From Verrucomicrobiia bacterium (lineage in GTDB: Bacteria; Verrucomicrobiota; Verrucomicrobiia; Verrucomicrobiales; Akkermansiaceae): a DNA stretch of 64,000 bases. The stretch spans positions 1-64,000 of the forward strand of contig JAUIGV010000023.1 in assembly GCA_030432565.1 (NCBI GenBank), written 5' to 3'. The translations under genes were made by a program, and so were the position numbers. Position 1 is the stretch's first letter. Each line of letters begins with the position of its first letter. Of this stretch, positions 16,723 to 26,578 are shown piece by piece. The notes under the pieces are model-generated. The model was not told the origin of the DNA. It did no database searches and worked only from the letters and a program-made list of their open reading frames with translations.

Positions 16723-18108
16723 ATGATCAAGCCCACTCAACTTGTTACTTCACTCGGCCTGCTCGGCTCGCTGGCAACCCTCACCGCGGGACAGATCAAG
16801 AATGTTCTCTTCATCGTTTCGGACGATCTCAAGGCCAGCGCGCTCGGCTGCTACGGCAACAAGATTTGCAAAACCCCACACCTTGATCGTCTCGCTGCCC
16901 GCGGAATGGTTTTCGAGCGGACCTACTGCCAGGGAACCTGGTGCGCCCCTTCCCGACTCTCTTTCATGCACAGTCGATACGAAGGCAGTCAGGGCAAAAA
17001 CATGGGCGAATATTTCCGGGCACAAGGAATGCACAGTGCGCGGGTTGGCAAGATTTACCACATGCGCGTTCCTGGCGACATCATCGCAGGCACAGATGGA
17101 CAGGACATCCCTTCAACCTGGGATGAGAAATTTAACACCAAGGGAGCCGAAGCACACACCCCGGGCGACTACGCTTGTCTCAACCTTAATATCTTCACCG
17201 ACAAGTTGGAAAACCGCGAATCAACCGGCATGAAGAATCGCATGTTCGTCTCGGTGAACCATGAGGGCGATGGCGCCGATCAACCTGACTGGAAAGCCGC
17301 AGATAAAACCGTCGAACTCCTGAACACGCATCGTAACAAGCCCTTCTTCATCGCGACCGGTTTCGTCCGCCCTCACTACCCCAGTGTTGCGCCTTCGAAG
17401 TTCTTTGACATGTATCCTTTTGCAAAGATGCCACTTCCGAAGGTTCCGGAAGGCGATCTTGCAGATATCCCCAAACCGGGGCTTGCAAGAACGACGAGCC
17501 AAAAAAGCGGTATCGCCAAATGGCCGGACAATCAGAAAAGGATGTGGGCTGCCTACTACGCCACCGTGACCTACATGGACGAACAGTTGGGAAAGATCAT
17601 GGATGAACTGGACCGGCTCGAGCTGACCGACTCCACCGCCATCGTTTTCATCAGCGATCATGGCTATCACCTCGGGGAGCATCACTTCTGGCAAAAGAGC
17701 AATCTCCATGAGGAGGTGACACGCGTTCCGATGATCATTTCAGCCCCCGGATTGAAGCCCGGCCGGACCCAGGCTCTTGCCGAACTGACGGACATCTACC
17801 CGACTCTTTGCTCGCTCCTGGAGATCCCGATTCCAAAATCGGTTCAAGGCAGGAGTCTGCTTTCAACTCTCAAGGATCCCGGAGCAAGGCCGCGAACTGG
17901 CGCTCTTTCCTTGCTTGGGGGAAGCCACGGCCTGCGAACCGACCACTGGGCCTACATGAAATACAAGAACGGCGACGAAGAGCTCTACGACATGAAGACT
18001 GACCCTGGCCAGTTCACGAATCTGGCGGAGAAAAAAGAACACCAAGCCACGAAGGAGAGGCTGCTCACGCTACTCAAGGAGCGGATCAAATCGGCCTCAC
18101 TCCGTTGA
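16723..18108 (+). CDS. Secreted sulfatase, iduronate-2-sulfatase-like
   Basis: The 461-residue protein has a signal peptide and the type I sulfatase signature CAPSR with Cys74, the residue converted to formylglycine. The N-terminal metal-binding VSDDLK and later FISDHGYHLGEHHFWQKSN fit the iduronate-2-sulfatase-like group. It removes sulfate esters from polysaccharides outside the cytoplasm; the real substrate is unknown. A maturase (anaerobic or FGE type) must exist elsewhere. The stop overlaps the convergent GH81 stop by 12 bases. It follows two hydrolase genes on the same strand with short gaps. Confidence 0.9.
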   Translation: MIKPTQLVTSLGLLGSLATLTAGQIKNVLFIVSDDLKASALGCYGNKICKTPHLDRLAARGMVFERTYCQGTWCAPSRLSFMHSRYEGSQGKNMGEYFRAQGMHSARVGKIYHMRVPGDIIAGTDGQDIPSTWDEKFNTKGAEAHTPGDYACLNLNIFTDKLENRESTGMKNRMFVSVNHEGDGADQPDWKAADKTVELLNTHRNKPFFIATGFVRPHYPSVAPSKFFDMYPFAKMPLPKVPEGDLADIPKPGLARTTSQKSGIAKWPDNQKRMWAAYYATVTYMDEQLGKIMDELDRLELTDSTAIVFISDHGYHLGEHHFWQKSNLHEEVTRVPMIISAPGLKPGRTQALAELTDIYPTLCSLLEIPIPKSVQGRSLLSTLKDPGARPRTGALSLLGGSHGLRTDHWAYMKYKNGDEELYDMKTDPGQFTNLAEKKEHQATKERLLTLLKERIKSASLR

Positions 18109-20340
18109 CGTATTTACAGTCATCCCCGGCTTTGCGATCATCTCGAAGCCATCGGAAAACTTGATTTTTTTCACTGAATTCCCGAACCGGTAGGCCACAT
18201 AGGTCCTCTTACCGTCCTTCACAAAAACGTTCACCCAGGGGTGTGCCGAAGTGACGGTGCGATCGTTCCGGCCGAGCCGGTTCAGGGTGTGAATCCAATG
18301 AGACATGAAGGCGTGGGTATTGCCTCCCTCGAGACTGCAATCGGGATTCTTTTCAAGATAGTCGACCGCCATCTGCGAATCCTGCAGCGAATTAAACATC
18401 ACCACCAGATCTCCCCAACCATTGTTGTAGTCACTTCCCTTCTCCCGCTTCTCCACGATGCGATCGTGGTTCTTTTTTACGTATTCAGGAAACCGTCCCA
18501 TGTAGATTGAGGCCGGGGTGAAGGGCAGCCAGTTGATACCATGAATACAATCGATATCAGCGGAGAACCAGGTGGAAAAGGACCCTTTGCCACCCCAGAC
18601 CATTCCGAGCGCGACCTCTGGAAAATCCTTGGGGAAATTTGTCGTCGAGACATCAAACCAGTATTCCTCAACGGCCGTTCTCTCGGTATTGTAAAGAAAG
18701 ATGCCCGTGTCCCTGAGCTTGGCGTTACCCGTCACCTCGCCCCAGAGCATCAAGCCATACCAGGCATTCATTGATTCAGAGGACGACTCCTGATTGTTTC
18801 CGTCACCAAACCTGGCGTGCCCCGAAGCCCAGGAATGTCCGGCATAAATATCAAAACAACGAAGATGGGGAAACAGCGGATCCTCCCGGTCGGTCGAGGC
18901 GATATCACGAATGATTAGTTCCACCATTGCCCCCCATTTCCCGGCCCAGGCCGGGTCGAGGCGCGCAACTTCCGCAGCGGCACGAATAAAATAACCGTAG
19001 TGAAAATGGTGATCATTCAGCTGCCCGTCGCTCCCGTAAGATGGCTTGCTGCCAATCAATGTCCCCCATCTTTCGTTGTAATAGAAGAGAGGGGCATTTT
19101 CTCCTTTGGATGCGATCAACCAGTCTTCAAGTCGACGGCGAATCTCATCGACAAAAAGCTTTTGCAAATCCTCCTCGCCGGCGACTTCTGCGACTCCGCT
19201 CAAGGTTGCCAGCTTACCTAAAAATTTTCCATCCCAGTAGGTATCCGCAAAAGGCATCTCAAGCTTGGCCGCTTCCTTTTTGAGATAACCTATCAATTGT
19301 TTCCGGTCATCGATCCCCTCGGCCGGAAGCATGGGAAGCAGCCCCTGAATGGGCACCAATGTTTCAAAGCCCTGCCCTTTCGCCAACTTCATCTCACCAC
19401 GCACCGAGCGATAGCTTTGCCCGGTCAAGGCCACTTCGGAATATTTCCATTGATGCGGGTAGAGAGCGAACAAGGTGTCCTTCCCGTCCCCCTCCATCGC
19501 TTCGACTTCGAAGAGATATTCAGTCTTCAAGTGGCCATTCAGCGGCTTCGCTGAAAAGCTGGTTCCAGTGACATGATGATGGGCGCACTCCGCGAAGCGG
19601 GCCAACGTCGCTTTTTCAGCGTCCGGTAAAAGCGCCACCGTGAAATAACCCTTCGAAGATCTATTAACGAAGGAATCCGTTTTAATTCCGTTCCAACCCG
19701 ATCCCTTCGCTCCATAGATTCCATAATGATTCCCCCTGACCGTCACTCCCAGGGTCGGATCCCCTTCTTCGCCACTCCAAACAACTGGTTGGTGCGCAAA
19801 TTTTAGAACCGGGTTTCCACCACTAATACGGTTGAAAATGAAGGGACTTCCATGACCAAAAGTGGAGCGCAAAATTGCTTTGTCTTTTCGAAACTCAGCC
19901 GTGATGAACCAATCGGAATAATCCGCCAAGCGGGTATCGGGAAACCCGGGAACCTCCGAATGCGAGATTACAAAATCACCCGTCCGACCAATCCCGCCAC
20001 CCATAATATGACCACCTGCTCCAACGATTCCGGATCCGGGATAGGCCACAGCAAGCCCCCGTTCGTTGCAATTCATGGCGAGCGGATGAGGAAAAAGATT
20101 CTGGGAATATTTTTCCCAGACCAGAGAGCTCCACCATTGGTTGGTTGGAGTCGCTCCTTTCAGGGCCGGGGTCGAAAAGATGGTCTCCGGAAGTGGTTCG
20201 CAGTCCGCCGGAAGATTCAGGGAGTAGCTACCACTGCCCGCCCTCACGCTATCAGCTTTCGCCGAATGATTTACGAGAGCCACCAGTGCAAACGCAATAC
20301 CGGCAAAGGGTGAAAATGATTGTAGGACTTGCTGCCTCAT
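18097..20340 (-). CDS. Secreted GH81 endo-beta-1,3-glucanase
   Basis: The 747-residue protein has a hydrophobic N-terminus (signal peptide, about residues 1-30). GH81 features are visible: TPTNQWW at 64-70, the FPHPLAMN block and NNQESSSESMNAWYG with Glu518 and Glu522, which holds the catalytic acid/base region of the family. GH81 enzymes cleave internal beta-1,3 bonds in laminarin, curdlan and fungal walls. It is divergent from the LacI regulator gene, with a candidate operator (20419-20432) in the shared promoter region. The ATG at 20340 fits. The substrate assignment rests on family and neighbours. Confidence 0.88.
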   Translation of the reverse strand: MRQQVLQSFSPFAGIAFALVALVNHSAKADSVRAGSGSYSLNLPADCEPLPETIFSTPALKGATPTNQWWSSLVWEKYSQNLFPHPLAMNCNERGLAVAYPGSGIVGAGGHIMGGGIGRTGDFVISHSEVPGFPDTRLADYSDWFITAEFRKDKAILRSTFGHGSPFIFNRISGGNPVLKFAHQPVVWSGEEGDPTLGVTVRGNHYGIYGAKGSGWNGIKTDSFVNRSSKGYFTVALLPDAEKATLARFAECAHHHVTGTSFSAKPLNGHLKTEYLFEVEAMEGDGKDTLFALYPHQWKYSEVALTGQSYRSVRGEMKLAKGQGFETLVPIQGLLPMLPAEGIDDRKQLIGYLKKEAAKLEMPFADTYWDGKFLGKLATLSGVAEVAGEEDLQKLFVDEIRRRLEDWLIASKGENAPLFYYNERWGTLIGSKPSYGSDGQLNDHHFHYGYFIRAAAEVARLDPAWAGKWGAMVELIIRDIASTDREDPLFPHLRCFDIYAGHSWASGHARFGDGNNQESSSESMNAWYGLMLWGEVTGNAKLRDTGIFLYNTERTAVEEYWFDVSTTNFPKDFPEVALGMVWGGKGSFSTWFSADIDCIHGINWLPFTPASIYMGRFPEYVKKNHDRIVEKREKGSDYNNGWGDLVVMFNSLQDSQMAVDYLEKNPDCSLEGGNTHAFMSHWIHTLNRLGRNDRTVTSAHPWVNVFVKDGKRTYVAYRFGNSVKKIKFSDGFEMIAKPGMTVNTSTE

Positions 20341-20418
20341 AGGTTCAAAAAGTTAATCCGCGACCATCTGCCGCACGAAAGAGAGTCACCCGCAGGCGAT
20401 CATCGGTCAAACGATCAT

Positions 20419-20432
20419 TGCATAATATTGCA
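20419..20432. promoter_or_regulatory. Candidate LacI operator, site A
   Basis: TGCATAATATTGCA. Its reverse complement matches the site at 26490-26503 at 13 of 14 positions. It lies between the GH81 and LacI genes. Confidence 0.6.
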
Positions 20433-20525
20433 CTTATTCTACAGGTCCGTTATTCTGTTACTTGCCATGCAGCGTCGGGATGATCATGTTGTTCCGGTCG
20501 ATCGACAAAGATCGAGATTGCCGCC

Positions 20526-21581
20526 ATGCCCAAAGTGAACCAAAAAGCCATTGCTGACAAACTGGGGATTTCCCGCGCCACCGTGTCTCGCTGCTTCACC
20601 AACCATGCCGGCATCAACGCCACGACGCGCGCCAAGGTTTTTCAACTGGCGGCGGAGATGGGTTACAACCATCTGGAACCGCGCAGCCCGGCGATGAAAA
20701 AGGCCAGGAAGAAGGTGAATTTCAACGTGCTTATTTGCAGCGAAACCGAGGAATACTTCAGGGAAGACTACAAAAGCCCGGGCGAACAAATTCTTGTCGG
20801 CGTCTCGGAGTTTGCCCAGGCCCATGAAGTCGATGTCGATGTCGACTTCATTCCGCCTTCGGCAACAAGCCTCGACGATCCCGCTTTCGCAAAAATCAAA
20901 AGCCTTAGATCCCGAAAGAATCGCGGGGTTCTTCTGATCTACCCTTTCGCCGACTCCATTATCAGCGATCTCTCCTATCAACTCCCCGTCGTCTCACTTG
21001 TGGATCAACTTGAGCACGAATCGATTGATTGCGCGGATGTCGATCACAACGCCGGAATCTCGATGGTGATTGATCAATTGATTGCAAAGGGGCACAAGCG
21101 CATTGGCTTTTACACCCGTGAATATGCCATTGCAGCCAGCTGGTCGTTTCGGCGTTACAGCGCATTTGTCGAGAAAATGGCCCGGGCGAAGCTCACGGTC
21201 TCGGACCGCGATATTATCGGGATCTTCCCCCGCACCTATGACACCGTCATCGGCGGAATCAATGAGGCACTCGGCAGGACCAAAGACGGGGTGACAGCCT
21301 GGGTTTGCGCGGCCGATCACCAGGCCTATGACCTCATCGATGGATTTGAAAATCAGGGACTTCAAATTCCGCAAGACGTCTCGATCACCGGCTTCGACGG
21401 GATTCAACGAAGTGATGATCGCCCGGCACTGACTACCATTAACATCCCCTTTCGCGCTATCGGGATGACGGGAGCGGAGAGGCTCGCCAATCGGATCCGC
21501 CAACGTTTCGGTGGCAGCCAAAGCGTTTATATCAGTGGCACGCTCATCGAAGGCGAAACGGTGGCACCTCCGAAAAGCTAG
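20526..21581 (+). CDS. LacI-family transcriptional regulator
   Basis: The 351-residue protein has an N-terminal helix-turn-helix (residues about 6-25, AIADKLGISRATVSRCF) and the LacI hinge-type region, followed by a periplasmic-binding-protein-like sugar sensor domain with KRIGFYTREYAIAASW and GFDGIQRSDDRPALTTI. Family members bind palindromic operators and are released by a sugar ligand. Its position between the GH81 glucanase and the symporter/phosphorylase operon suggests regulation by a beta-1,3-glucan-derived oligosaccharide. The ATG at 20526 begins the conserved HTH. Confidence 0.9.
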   Translation: MPKVNQKAIADKLGISRATVSRCFTNHAGINATTRAKVFQLAAEMGYNHLEPRSPAMKKARKKVNFNVLICSETEEYFREDYKSPGEQILVGVSEFAQAHEVDVDVDFIPPSATSLDDPAFAKIKSLRSRKNRGVLLIYPFADSIISDLSYQLPVVSLVDQLEHESIDCADVDHNAGISMVIDQLIAKGHKRIGFYTREYAIAASWSFRRYSAFVEKMARAKLTVSDRDIIGIFPRTYDTVIGGINEALGRTKDGVTAWVCAADHQAYDLIDGFENQGLQIPQDVSITGFDGIQRSDDRPALTTINIPFRAIGMTGAERLANRIRQRFGGSQSVYISGTLIEGETVAPPKS

Positions 21582-21587
21582 ACGATC

Positions 21588-22970
21588 CTACTCGTCATCC
21601 TTTCTTCGCTCAGCCAATTCCGCCGTGATCACCTTTAGTTGATCCTCGGTCAGCTTGTAGAAAACCAGAATCAGACCATTCGCGATTCCAAAAATTCCGG
21701 GGAGAATCGAGAACATGACCTTAATGCCATTCAGTGTCTCTTCCGACGGAACCTCCTTGGGCTTAAATCCATAGTAGGCGAGTAGCCACCCTCCAATTCC
21801 ACTTCCCACCGCAAGCCCAAGCTTCTGGGAAAACATCGCGGCGGAAAAGGCCAGAGCTGTGGTTCGCCGCCCAAACTTCCACTCACCGTAATCGACGACA
21901 TCGGTATAAATCGCCCAAACCAATGCCGGGGTTGGTCCTGCCAGAAACGAGCCAACCACATTTACGAGAATCATCGTGGTGTAGCTATCAGCCGGTATGA
22001 AGAAAAAGGCGATAAAAGTAAGGCCATTCAAGACCGTGCAAATCATGAGACCGTTCCTCTTGCCAAACTTCCGACTCACGTAGCCGGTGAAGAAAACACC
22101 AATCACAAAGGCCAGGGAGCCAGTCGTGTAGAAAAAGGATGTGCGATCCAAAAAGAGAAAATACTTGGTATCATCCACACCGACCACATATTTCAGGAAG
22201 TGGAACGTCACGCCGCCTCTCAGCGCAACATTCGACAAGGTGAGGATGGCCGCCACGATCATAATGATCCAGGGGACATTTTTCTTCAGCGCTCCAAAAT
22301 CCCCTTTAAGGTCCGGCCTGGGACCCTTTTTGGGCTTCACCCTTTCCTTGGTCGAAGCAAAGGTCCCGATAAAAAGACCCACCGCAATCACGGAAAACAC
22401 CAGCATGGTATAACGGTATCCCGCCACATCATCCCCCCCGCCAAACAGGCTCACGAGTGGAAGGAAGGCCATCCCAATCAAGAGTTGCGCACTAAACGCT
22501 CCCACGAAACGAAAAGTCGCAAGCGAAGTCCGTTCTTCCGGACTCGGTGACATGACTCCCATCAACGCCGAGTAGGGCACATTGATCGCCGTGTAGATCG
22601 TCCACAGGAAGATATAGGTCAGGTAAGCATATACGAGTTGCGCGGTCTGGCCCATGTCCGGAACTGAAAAGACCAGAAAGCCAGCGAGGCCAAAAGGAAC
22701 GGCAAACCATAAGACATAGGGCCGAAACTTGCCCATCCTGGTTTGGGTTCGATCGGCGAGCGCTCCCATCAACGGATCACTAATGGCATCCCAAAGCCGA
22801 CAGACCAGGAACATGGTTCCAATTGCAGCAGGAGGAAGCTCCAAAACTACCGTGTAATAGGTCAGCAGGAACACATTGACCACGTGAAAGACAAAGTTCG
22901 ATGCGGTGTCGCCTAGACCGTATCCGACTTTTTCTTTCGTCGAGAGCGTTTGGGAAGTTTCAGAGGGCAT
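21588..22970 (-). CDS. GPH-family sugar:cation symporter
   Basis: The 460-residue protein has about twelve membrane segments and the MelB/GPH pattern: KVGYGLGDTASNFVFHVVN, AISDPLMGALADRTQTRMGKFRPY (abbreviated) and the later KRNGLMICTVLNG. GPH permeases import glycosides, including beta-glucosides, with Na+ or H+. It follows the phosphorylase gene after a 12-base gap on the same strand, so the two form an operon. Transport of laminari-oligosaccharides is inferred from neighbours only. Its end is convergent with the LacI gene. Confidence 0.85.
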   Translation of the reverse strand: MPSETSQTLSTKEKVGYGLGDTASNFVFHVVNVFLLTYYTVVLELPPAAIGTMFLVCRLWDAISDPLMGALADRTQTRMGKFRPYVLWFAVPFGLAGFLVFSVPDMGQTAQLVYAYLTYIFLWTIYTAINVPYSALMGVMSPSPEERTSLATFRFVGAFSAQLLIGMAFLPLVSLFGGGDDVAGYRYTMLVFSVIAVGLFIGTFASTKERVKPKKGPRPDLKGDFGALKKNVPWIIMIVAAILTLSNVALRGGVTFHFLKYVVGVDDTKYFLFLDRTSFFYTTGSLAFVIGVFFTGYVSRKFGKRNGLMICTVLNGLTFIAFFFIPADSYTTMILVNVVGSFLAGPTPALVWAIYTDVVDYGEWKFGRRTTALAFSAAMFSQKLGLAVGSGIGGWLLAYYGFKPKEVPSEETLNGIKVMFSILPGIFGIANGLILVFYKLTEDQLKVITAELAERRKDDE

Positions 22971-22982
22971 GGGAAATCAGGG

Positions 22983-25900
22983 TTAGGAAATGAGCCAGTG
23001 GGAGGGAATTTGCACGACCACTTTCGCGACCGTTCCCCGATTGAACAGAATGCTTGAGCTGGTCTCAATGTCGAGAACACCATTTGGGAATATCAAATCC
23101 TGTCCTTCATTGAGGGTCACTGTCACCTTTGGCTCTTCAAGACCATCGCAGGGTTCGTATTTCACTGGCGTCCGGGCGTGAGAGAAGGTCAATTCTCCAT
23201 CTGCGAGTTCGGCAGCTCTCAGAAGATGAGGTCGGAAGTGCAGTCTCCCGTCTTCGAAATCGATTCCCAATTCGCCCAAACGACAGAGCAATCCTTCTTT
23301 TACCTGGCCGGTCAGGCCTGGTTGCTGGGCTCCCCTCTCCCCCTGGCTGTGGGAATAAGGTTCGGCCGGGAAAGCCCCGTAGCTTTGCGGAGTCTGGCGG
23401 AAGCCCAAGCCCCGTTGCACCGAGTAGTAAGCCGCGGCAGCCCGCGACTTCAACTCCTCACTTGATTCGTCATTTTTGTAGACGGAAAGCGCGACTTCCT
23501 GCGCCGCCAGCATGAGCTTGGAAACCATGTGCCAATAGACACAGCCCAAACCTTCATAACCAAACATCGAACCACTGCGACCGGTGAAGGAATGATGGGA
23601 GAAAACTTTTTCGTAAAGGATTTCGATCGTCGTTTGATCTTCGGGTGCGAGGCCATCGATCTCCTGCAAGCGCTCTGCCAGAGCATATCCATTGACCAAA
23701 GCCTCGTCAAACCGCCAGGCACCTGTTCCGTCCTGATACACCAGGCGTTCGTCCCCCTTCTCCGCCATCGCGGTGAGGAGGTGATTGCTTTGAAGATCGG
23801 CATCCGGGATACGATTAAGATTTTCAAACCCGGGCAATTCACGATCAGGATACAAAAGATAAGTCGGATGACGCCCGGAGCGAAGGTCACTCGCGGCCAG
23901 CGTCTCCAACAAGTCCACTGCGGTTTCGTTTTCGAGAAAGCCTGAGCTCAAAACGGCAACCTGTCCCTCCAACATCAACTGCAGGTTTTGCACTTTCATC
24001 TCCGGATTTCCCGCTCGCACTTCCAACACATTGTAGGAATGCCACAGCCCGTCGGGCCTGCGATTGGCCTTCAACACTCCTTCCACTGCTCCGATTGCAA
24101 GAGAAAGAAAGCCCAGGAGATCAGCAACACCAAGACTGTCTTGACGGCAAATCTCCACCCGCACCGAATCCCGATAATCCTGCAACACCAGCCCATTGGT
24201 CCGGGCCAGCGTAAATCGATCGGCGTCCGAAATCGAATCGCCCTGCTGCCAGCGCGGATCACCCAGCGCGTCACCCATTTGCCGGACCGCCTGCCCGGTC
24301 GCTTTGGAAACGGAAAACTCGTCCACGCCGCCGTTTTCGACCGAACGTTTCAAGAAGCGCAAATAGCGCAGAAGATAACCCGCGGTCACCACCGAGAGAC
24401 CATTCCCTGCCAGAGCATTGTTGGCGTCATTCCACTCGGGCTTCTGGGTGTTCATCCAGATTCCTCCGCCGGGAATCAGTTGTCCAAGCTTGGCCATTGC
24501 GGGAATGAGCAACTTCTCAATCAGGCCGACTCGAATGAGTTCGCCTCCCTCATCACGAAGAAGCAATCCATCACCTCCCGTCGACTCTTTCCGGGCCATC
24601 AGTTCGTCATGACGCTCCTGATCAAACTCCACGGTGTCGCGAGGATCAGCGAGCGTCTTCTCCCAACTCGCAAGTTGATAAGGCACATCCGCAAAAACAA
24701 AATTTGAGTCACTCCACGAGCCAAGGAAGCCTGGATCAATCTTCGCTTTGAGTTCCAAAAACTTCAGAAGATAAATGATTTGGTGATCGCCCCAGTAACC
24801 AATCGAAACCCAGGGATCTTCCGGGTCGGGAACTTCCCAGTCTACTCCGGATGACGTCACACGGTAGGGATTAAAACCATCCACCGTGGAGGCATTGAGA
24901 AATCTCGAAATAAAACCATCCAGGAAGACCGGATAACTCCAGGCGAGGGCTTCCCAATTCTGGAAAATGTCCCGCCAGTTTCCTTCATAGTGGTGCACCG
25001 GACGACCATTGTCATCGTGAAGACGTATATTGAACTTGTTCCACGGGCGGCTCGGGTCGCCGTGACGACGCCCCAAAACAAGAGGCAGGTATTCCGTCGT
25101 GAGGCGAATGAGATCCGGATCCCCCTGTTCATTGGCGCGCGAAATGATCCAGTCGCGCTCGAACGAATCGGGCAAGGCGGAAAGCCACTCGTGGTGTTTC
25201 CCGATCAGCGCACGGTTGTTCTGCCCCAGGAAGTGCTCGAACTGAGCCCTCGAAAGGACCGAACCATTTTCAGGAAGCCCACCGCGCAGCAAATTGCAAA
25301 GCGTATTGTGATAGTGGTAATGGGAGGAATCGCGATCTGCGCTTTCCTGGAACCCGTCCACGGACTCAGCCATTTCACGGAGTCTCTTGCGCCCCTCCTC
25401 CAAATCATTCTCAACCTCCGCAAGCAGGGTTGCTTCATCACGAAGAGACTTAATCAGATTCCCGACCCCGCGATGACTTTGCTCGATCTCAGCCACCATC
25501 ATCCATTCCCTGGACTCCCCTGCCGCTAGCTGCAAATCCGACCCTAGGAAAAACGCTCCGCGCTCTCCGCGCGACTTAAGACCCTTTCCGGCGATAGCGC
25601 CGCTCGTCAAAAACTGTTCGGCGTCGCGGCGCGATAAAAAGGGACGGGCATCGGAAAAACCGCTGGTCCAAACGGTTGTCGCCTTGAGACTCTCCAATGG
25701 GATCGGAGCGTCCACGATTCCAGAGGCCAGGCGATGAATCATCAAGCGGCCTTCACAGCACACCTCGCTCATCTTATAGGCGTCAGCCAGACAGCTTAAA
25801 TCCAGATGCAAGCGTTGGCTCACCCCGGAGACCTGCAAATCCTGCAGTCCGTCCACGATCCTGAAGTCCCTCGCCTCGTCGCCCTCGTTGGTGACCTTGA

Positions 25901-26369
25901 CCTTGCGCACAAAGCCAAACTTTCCCGAAAGCTGCCAGTGGTAGCTAAAACGGAGTTTTAACGCTTCGTGCCATTCTTCAAAAATCAACTCTTCGCCGAG
26001 AAAACTTTTCAAAAGGCGCCTGCGAACCGGCGCGGTGTGAATGGAAGTCGGCCAGAACGGATGCCAGATTTCACCATCGCATTCGATCGCGGTGAACGGA
26101 CCTGTCGCATTCCAGTTCCCGAGAATCTTATCGACCGTCAAATACGGGAAGAGCGCCTTCTCCGGATTCTCCCGCCCCGCGCTCAACGATCCGTTGCTAC
26201 TACAGAACAACCACTGGTTCGTCACGGTGGCCATACTCAGAAAAAAGGGCTCAAAACCCTCCAGATGATCAATCACCGCAAATTCCCGGCCCTCTCGAAG
26301 CTCCCATTCATTGACCTGATCAAATTGGATGCCTTGGTTTATTTCTCTGGTTTCAGCGGTAAGAGTCAT
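22983..26369 (-). CDS. Probable beta-1,3-oligoglucan phosphorylase (GH149/GH161-like)
   Basis: The 1128-residue protein has no signal peptide and so acts in the cytoplasm. Around residues 640-665 it has KPEWNDANNALAGNG, similar to the conserved WND motif of GH94-related phosphorylases. The central SIGYWGDHQIIYLLKFLE segment and the long beta-rich N-terminal part (1-300) fit GH149/GH161 proteins, which are about 1100 residues and cleave beta-1,3-oligoglucans with phosphate to glucose-1-phosphate. This is my recognition, not a search result. The start is ATG 26369 (MTLTAETREINQ), since the upstream frame to 26432 would overlap a candidate operator. The gene is first in an operon with the GPH symporter. 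Confidence 0.6.
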   Translation of the reverse strand: MTLTAETREINQGIQFDQVNEWELREGREFAVIDHLEGFEPFFLSMATVTNQWLFCSSNGSLSAGRENPEKALFPYLTVDKILGNWNATGPFTAIECDGEIWHPFWPTSIHTAPVRRRLLKSFLGEELIFEEWHEALKLRFSYHWQLSGKFGFVRKVKVTNEGDEARDFRIVDGLQDLQVSGVSQRLHLDLSCLADAYKMSEVCCEGRLMIHRLASGIVDAPIPLESLKATTVWTSGFSDARPFLSRRDAEQFLTSGAIAGKGLKSRGERGAFFLGSDLQLAAGESREWMMVAEIEQSHRGVGNLIKSLRDEATLLAEVENDLEEGRKRLREMAESVDGFQESADRDSSHYHYHNTLCNLLRGGLPENGSVLSRAQFEHFLGQNNRALIGKHHEWLSALPDSFERDWIISRANEQGDPDLIRLTTEYLPLVLGRRHGDPSRPWNKFNIRLHDDNGRPVHHYEGNWRDIFQNWEALAWSYPVFLDGFISRFLNASTVDGFNPYRVTSSGVDWEVPDPEDPWVSIGYWGDHQIIYLLKFLELKAKIDPGFLGSWSDSNFVFADVPYQLASWEKTLADPRDTVEFDQERHDELMARKESTGGDGLLLRDEGGELIRVGLIEKLLIPAMAKLGQLIPGGGIWMNTQKPEWNDANNALAGNGLSVVTAGYLLRYLRFLKRSVENGGVDEFSVSKATGQAVRQMGDALGDPRWQQGDSISDADRFTLARTNGLVLQDYRDSVRVEICRQDSLGVADLLGFLSLAIGAVEGVLKANRRPDGLWHSYNVLEVRAGNPEMKVQNLQLMLEGQVAVLSSGFLENETAVDLLETLAASDLRSGRHPTYLLYPDRELPGFENLNRIPDADLQSNHLLTAMAEKGDERLVYQDGTGAWRFDEALVNGYALAERLQEIDGLAPEDQTTIEILYEKVFSHHSFTGRSGSMFGYEGLGCVYWHMVSKLMLAAQEVALSVYKNDESSEELKSRAAAAYYSVQRGLGFRQTPQSYGAFPAEPYSHSQGERGAQQPGLTGQVKEGLLCRLGELGIDFEDGRLHFRPHLLRAAELADGELTFSHARTPVKYEPCDGLEEPKVTVTLNEGQDLIFPNGVLDIETSSSILFNRGTVAKVVVQIPSHWLIS

Positions 26370-26431
26370 TGGCGGAATATTTTTTCGTGATCTCAACAAA
26401 ATTCCCGGTCGGCTGATGACCGGGAAGATCA

Positions 26432-26445
26432 TGTAACTTCATGCA
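26432..26445. promoter_or_regulatory. Candidate LacI operator, site C (weaker)
   Basis: TGTAACTTCATGCA. It is related to the second half of the triple site at 26490-26513 (TGCAACTTTTTGCA), sharing AACTT. It lies 63 bases upstream of the chosen phosphorylase start. Confidence 0.4.
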
Positions 26446-26489
26446 ACATAAATCCCAGCCAATGGCGGACAAGCGAAATCTCCAATAAA

Positions 26490-26513
26490 TGCAAAATTAT
26501 GCAACTTTTTGCA
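26490..26513. promoter_or_regulatory. Candidate LacI operator, triple TGCA site
   Basis: Three TGCA half-sites at 26490, 26500 and 26510, each spaced 10 bp apart. The first pair (TGCAAAATTATGCA) matches site A at 13 of 14 positions. It lies between the phosphorylase operon and the carbohydrate-binding protein gene. Confidence 0.6.
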
Positions 26514-26578
26514 TATTCCTCTTGCCGGATGACACTCCATGGATTTCATTCACAAAGTCAACAAACCAAATTCATTCC

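Noticed and set aside
18097..18108. A frameshift at the junction of the sulfatase and GH81 genes
   Set aside because: The 12-base overlap is a simple convergent overlap; both proteins end as expected.
26370..26432. Extension of the phosphorylase N-terminus to ATG 26432
   Set aside because: It would overlap a candidate operator and adds a non-conserved-looking head; ATG 26369 is preferred but not proven.
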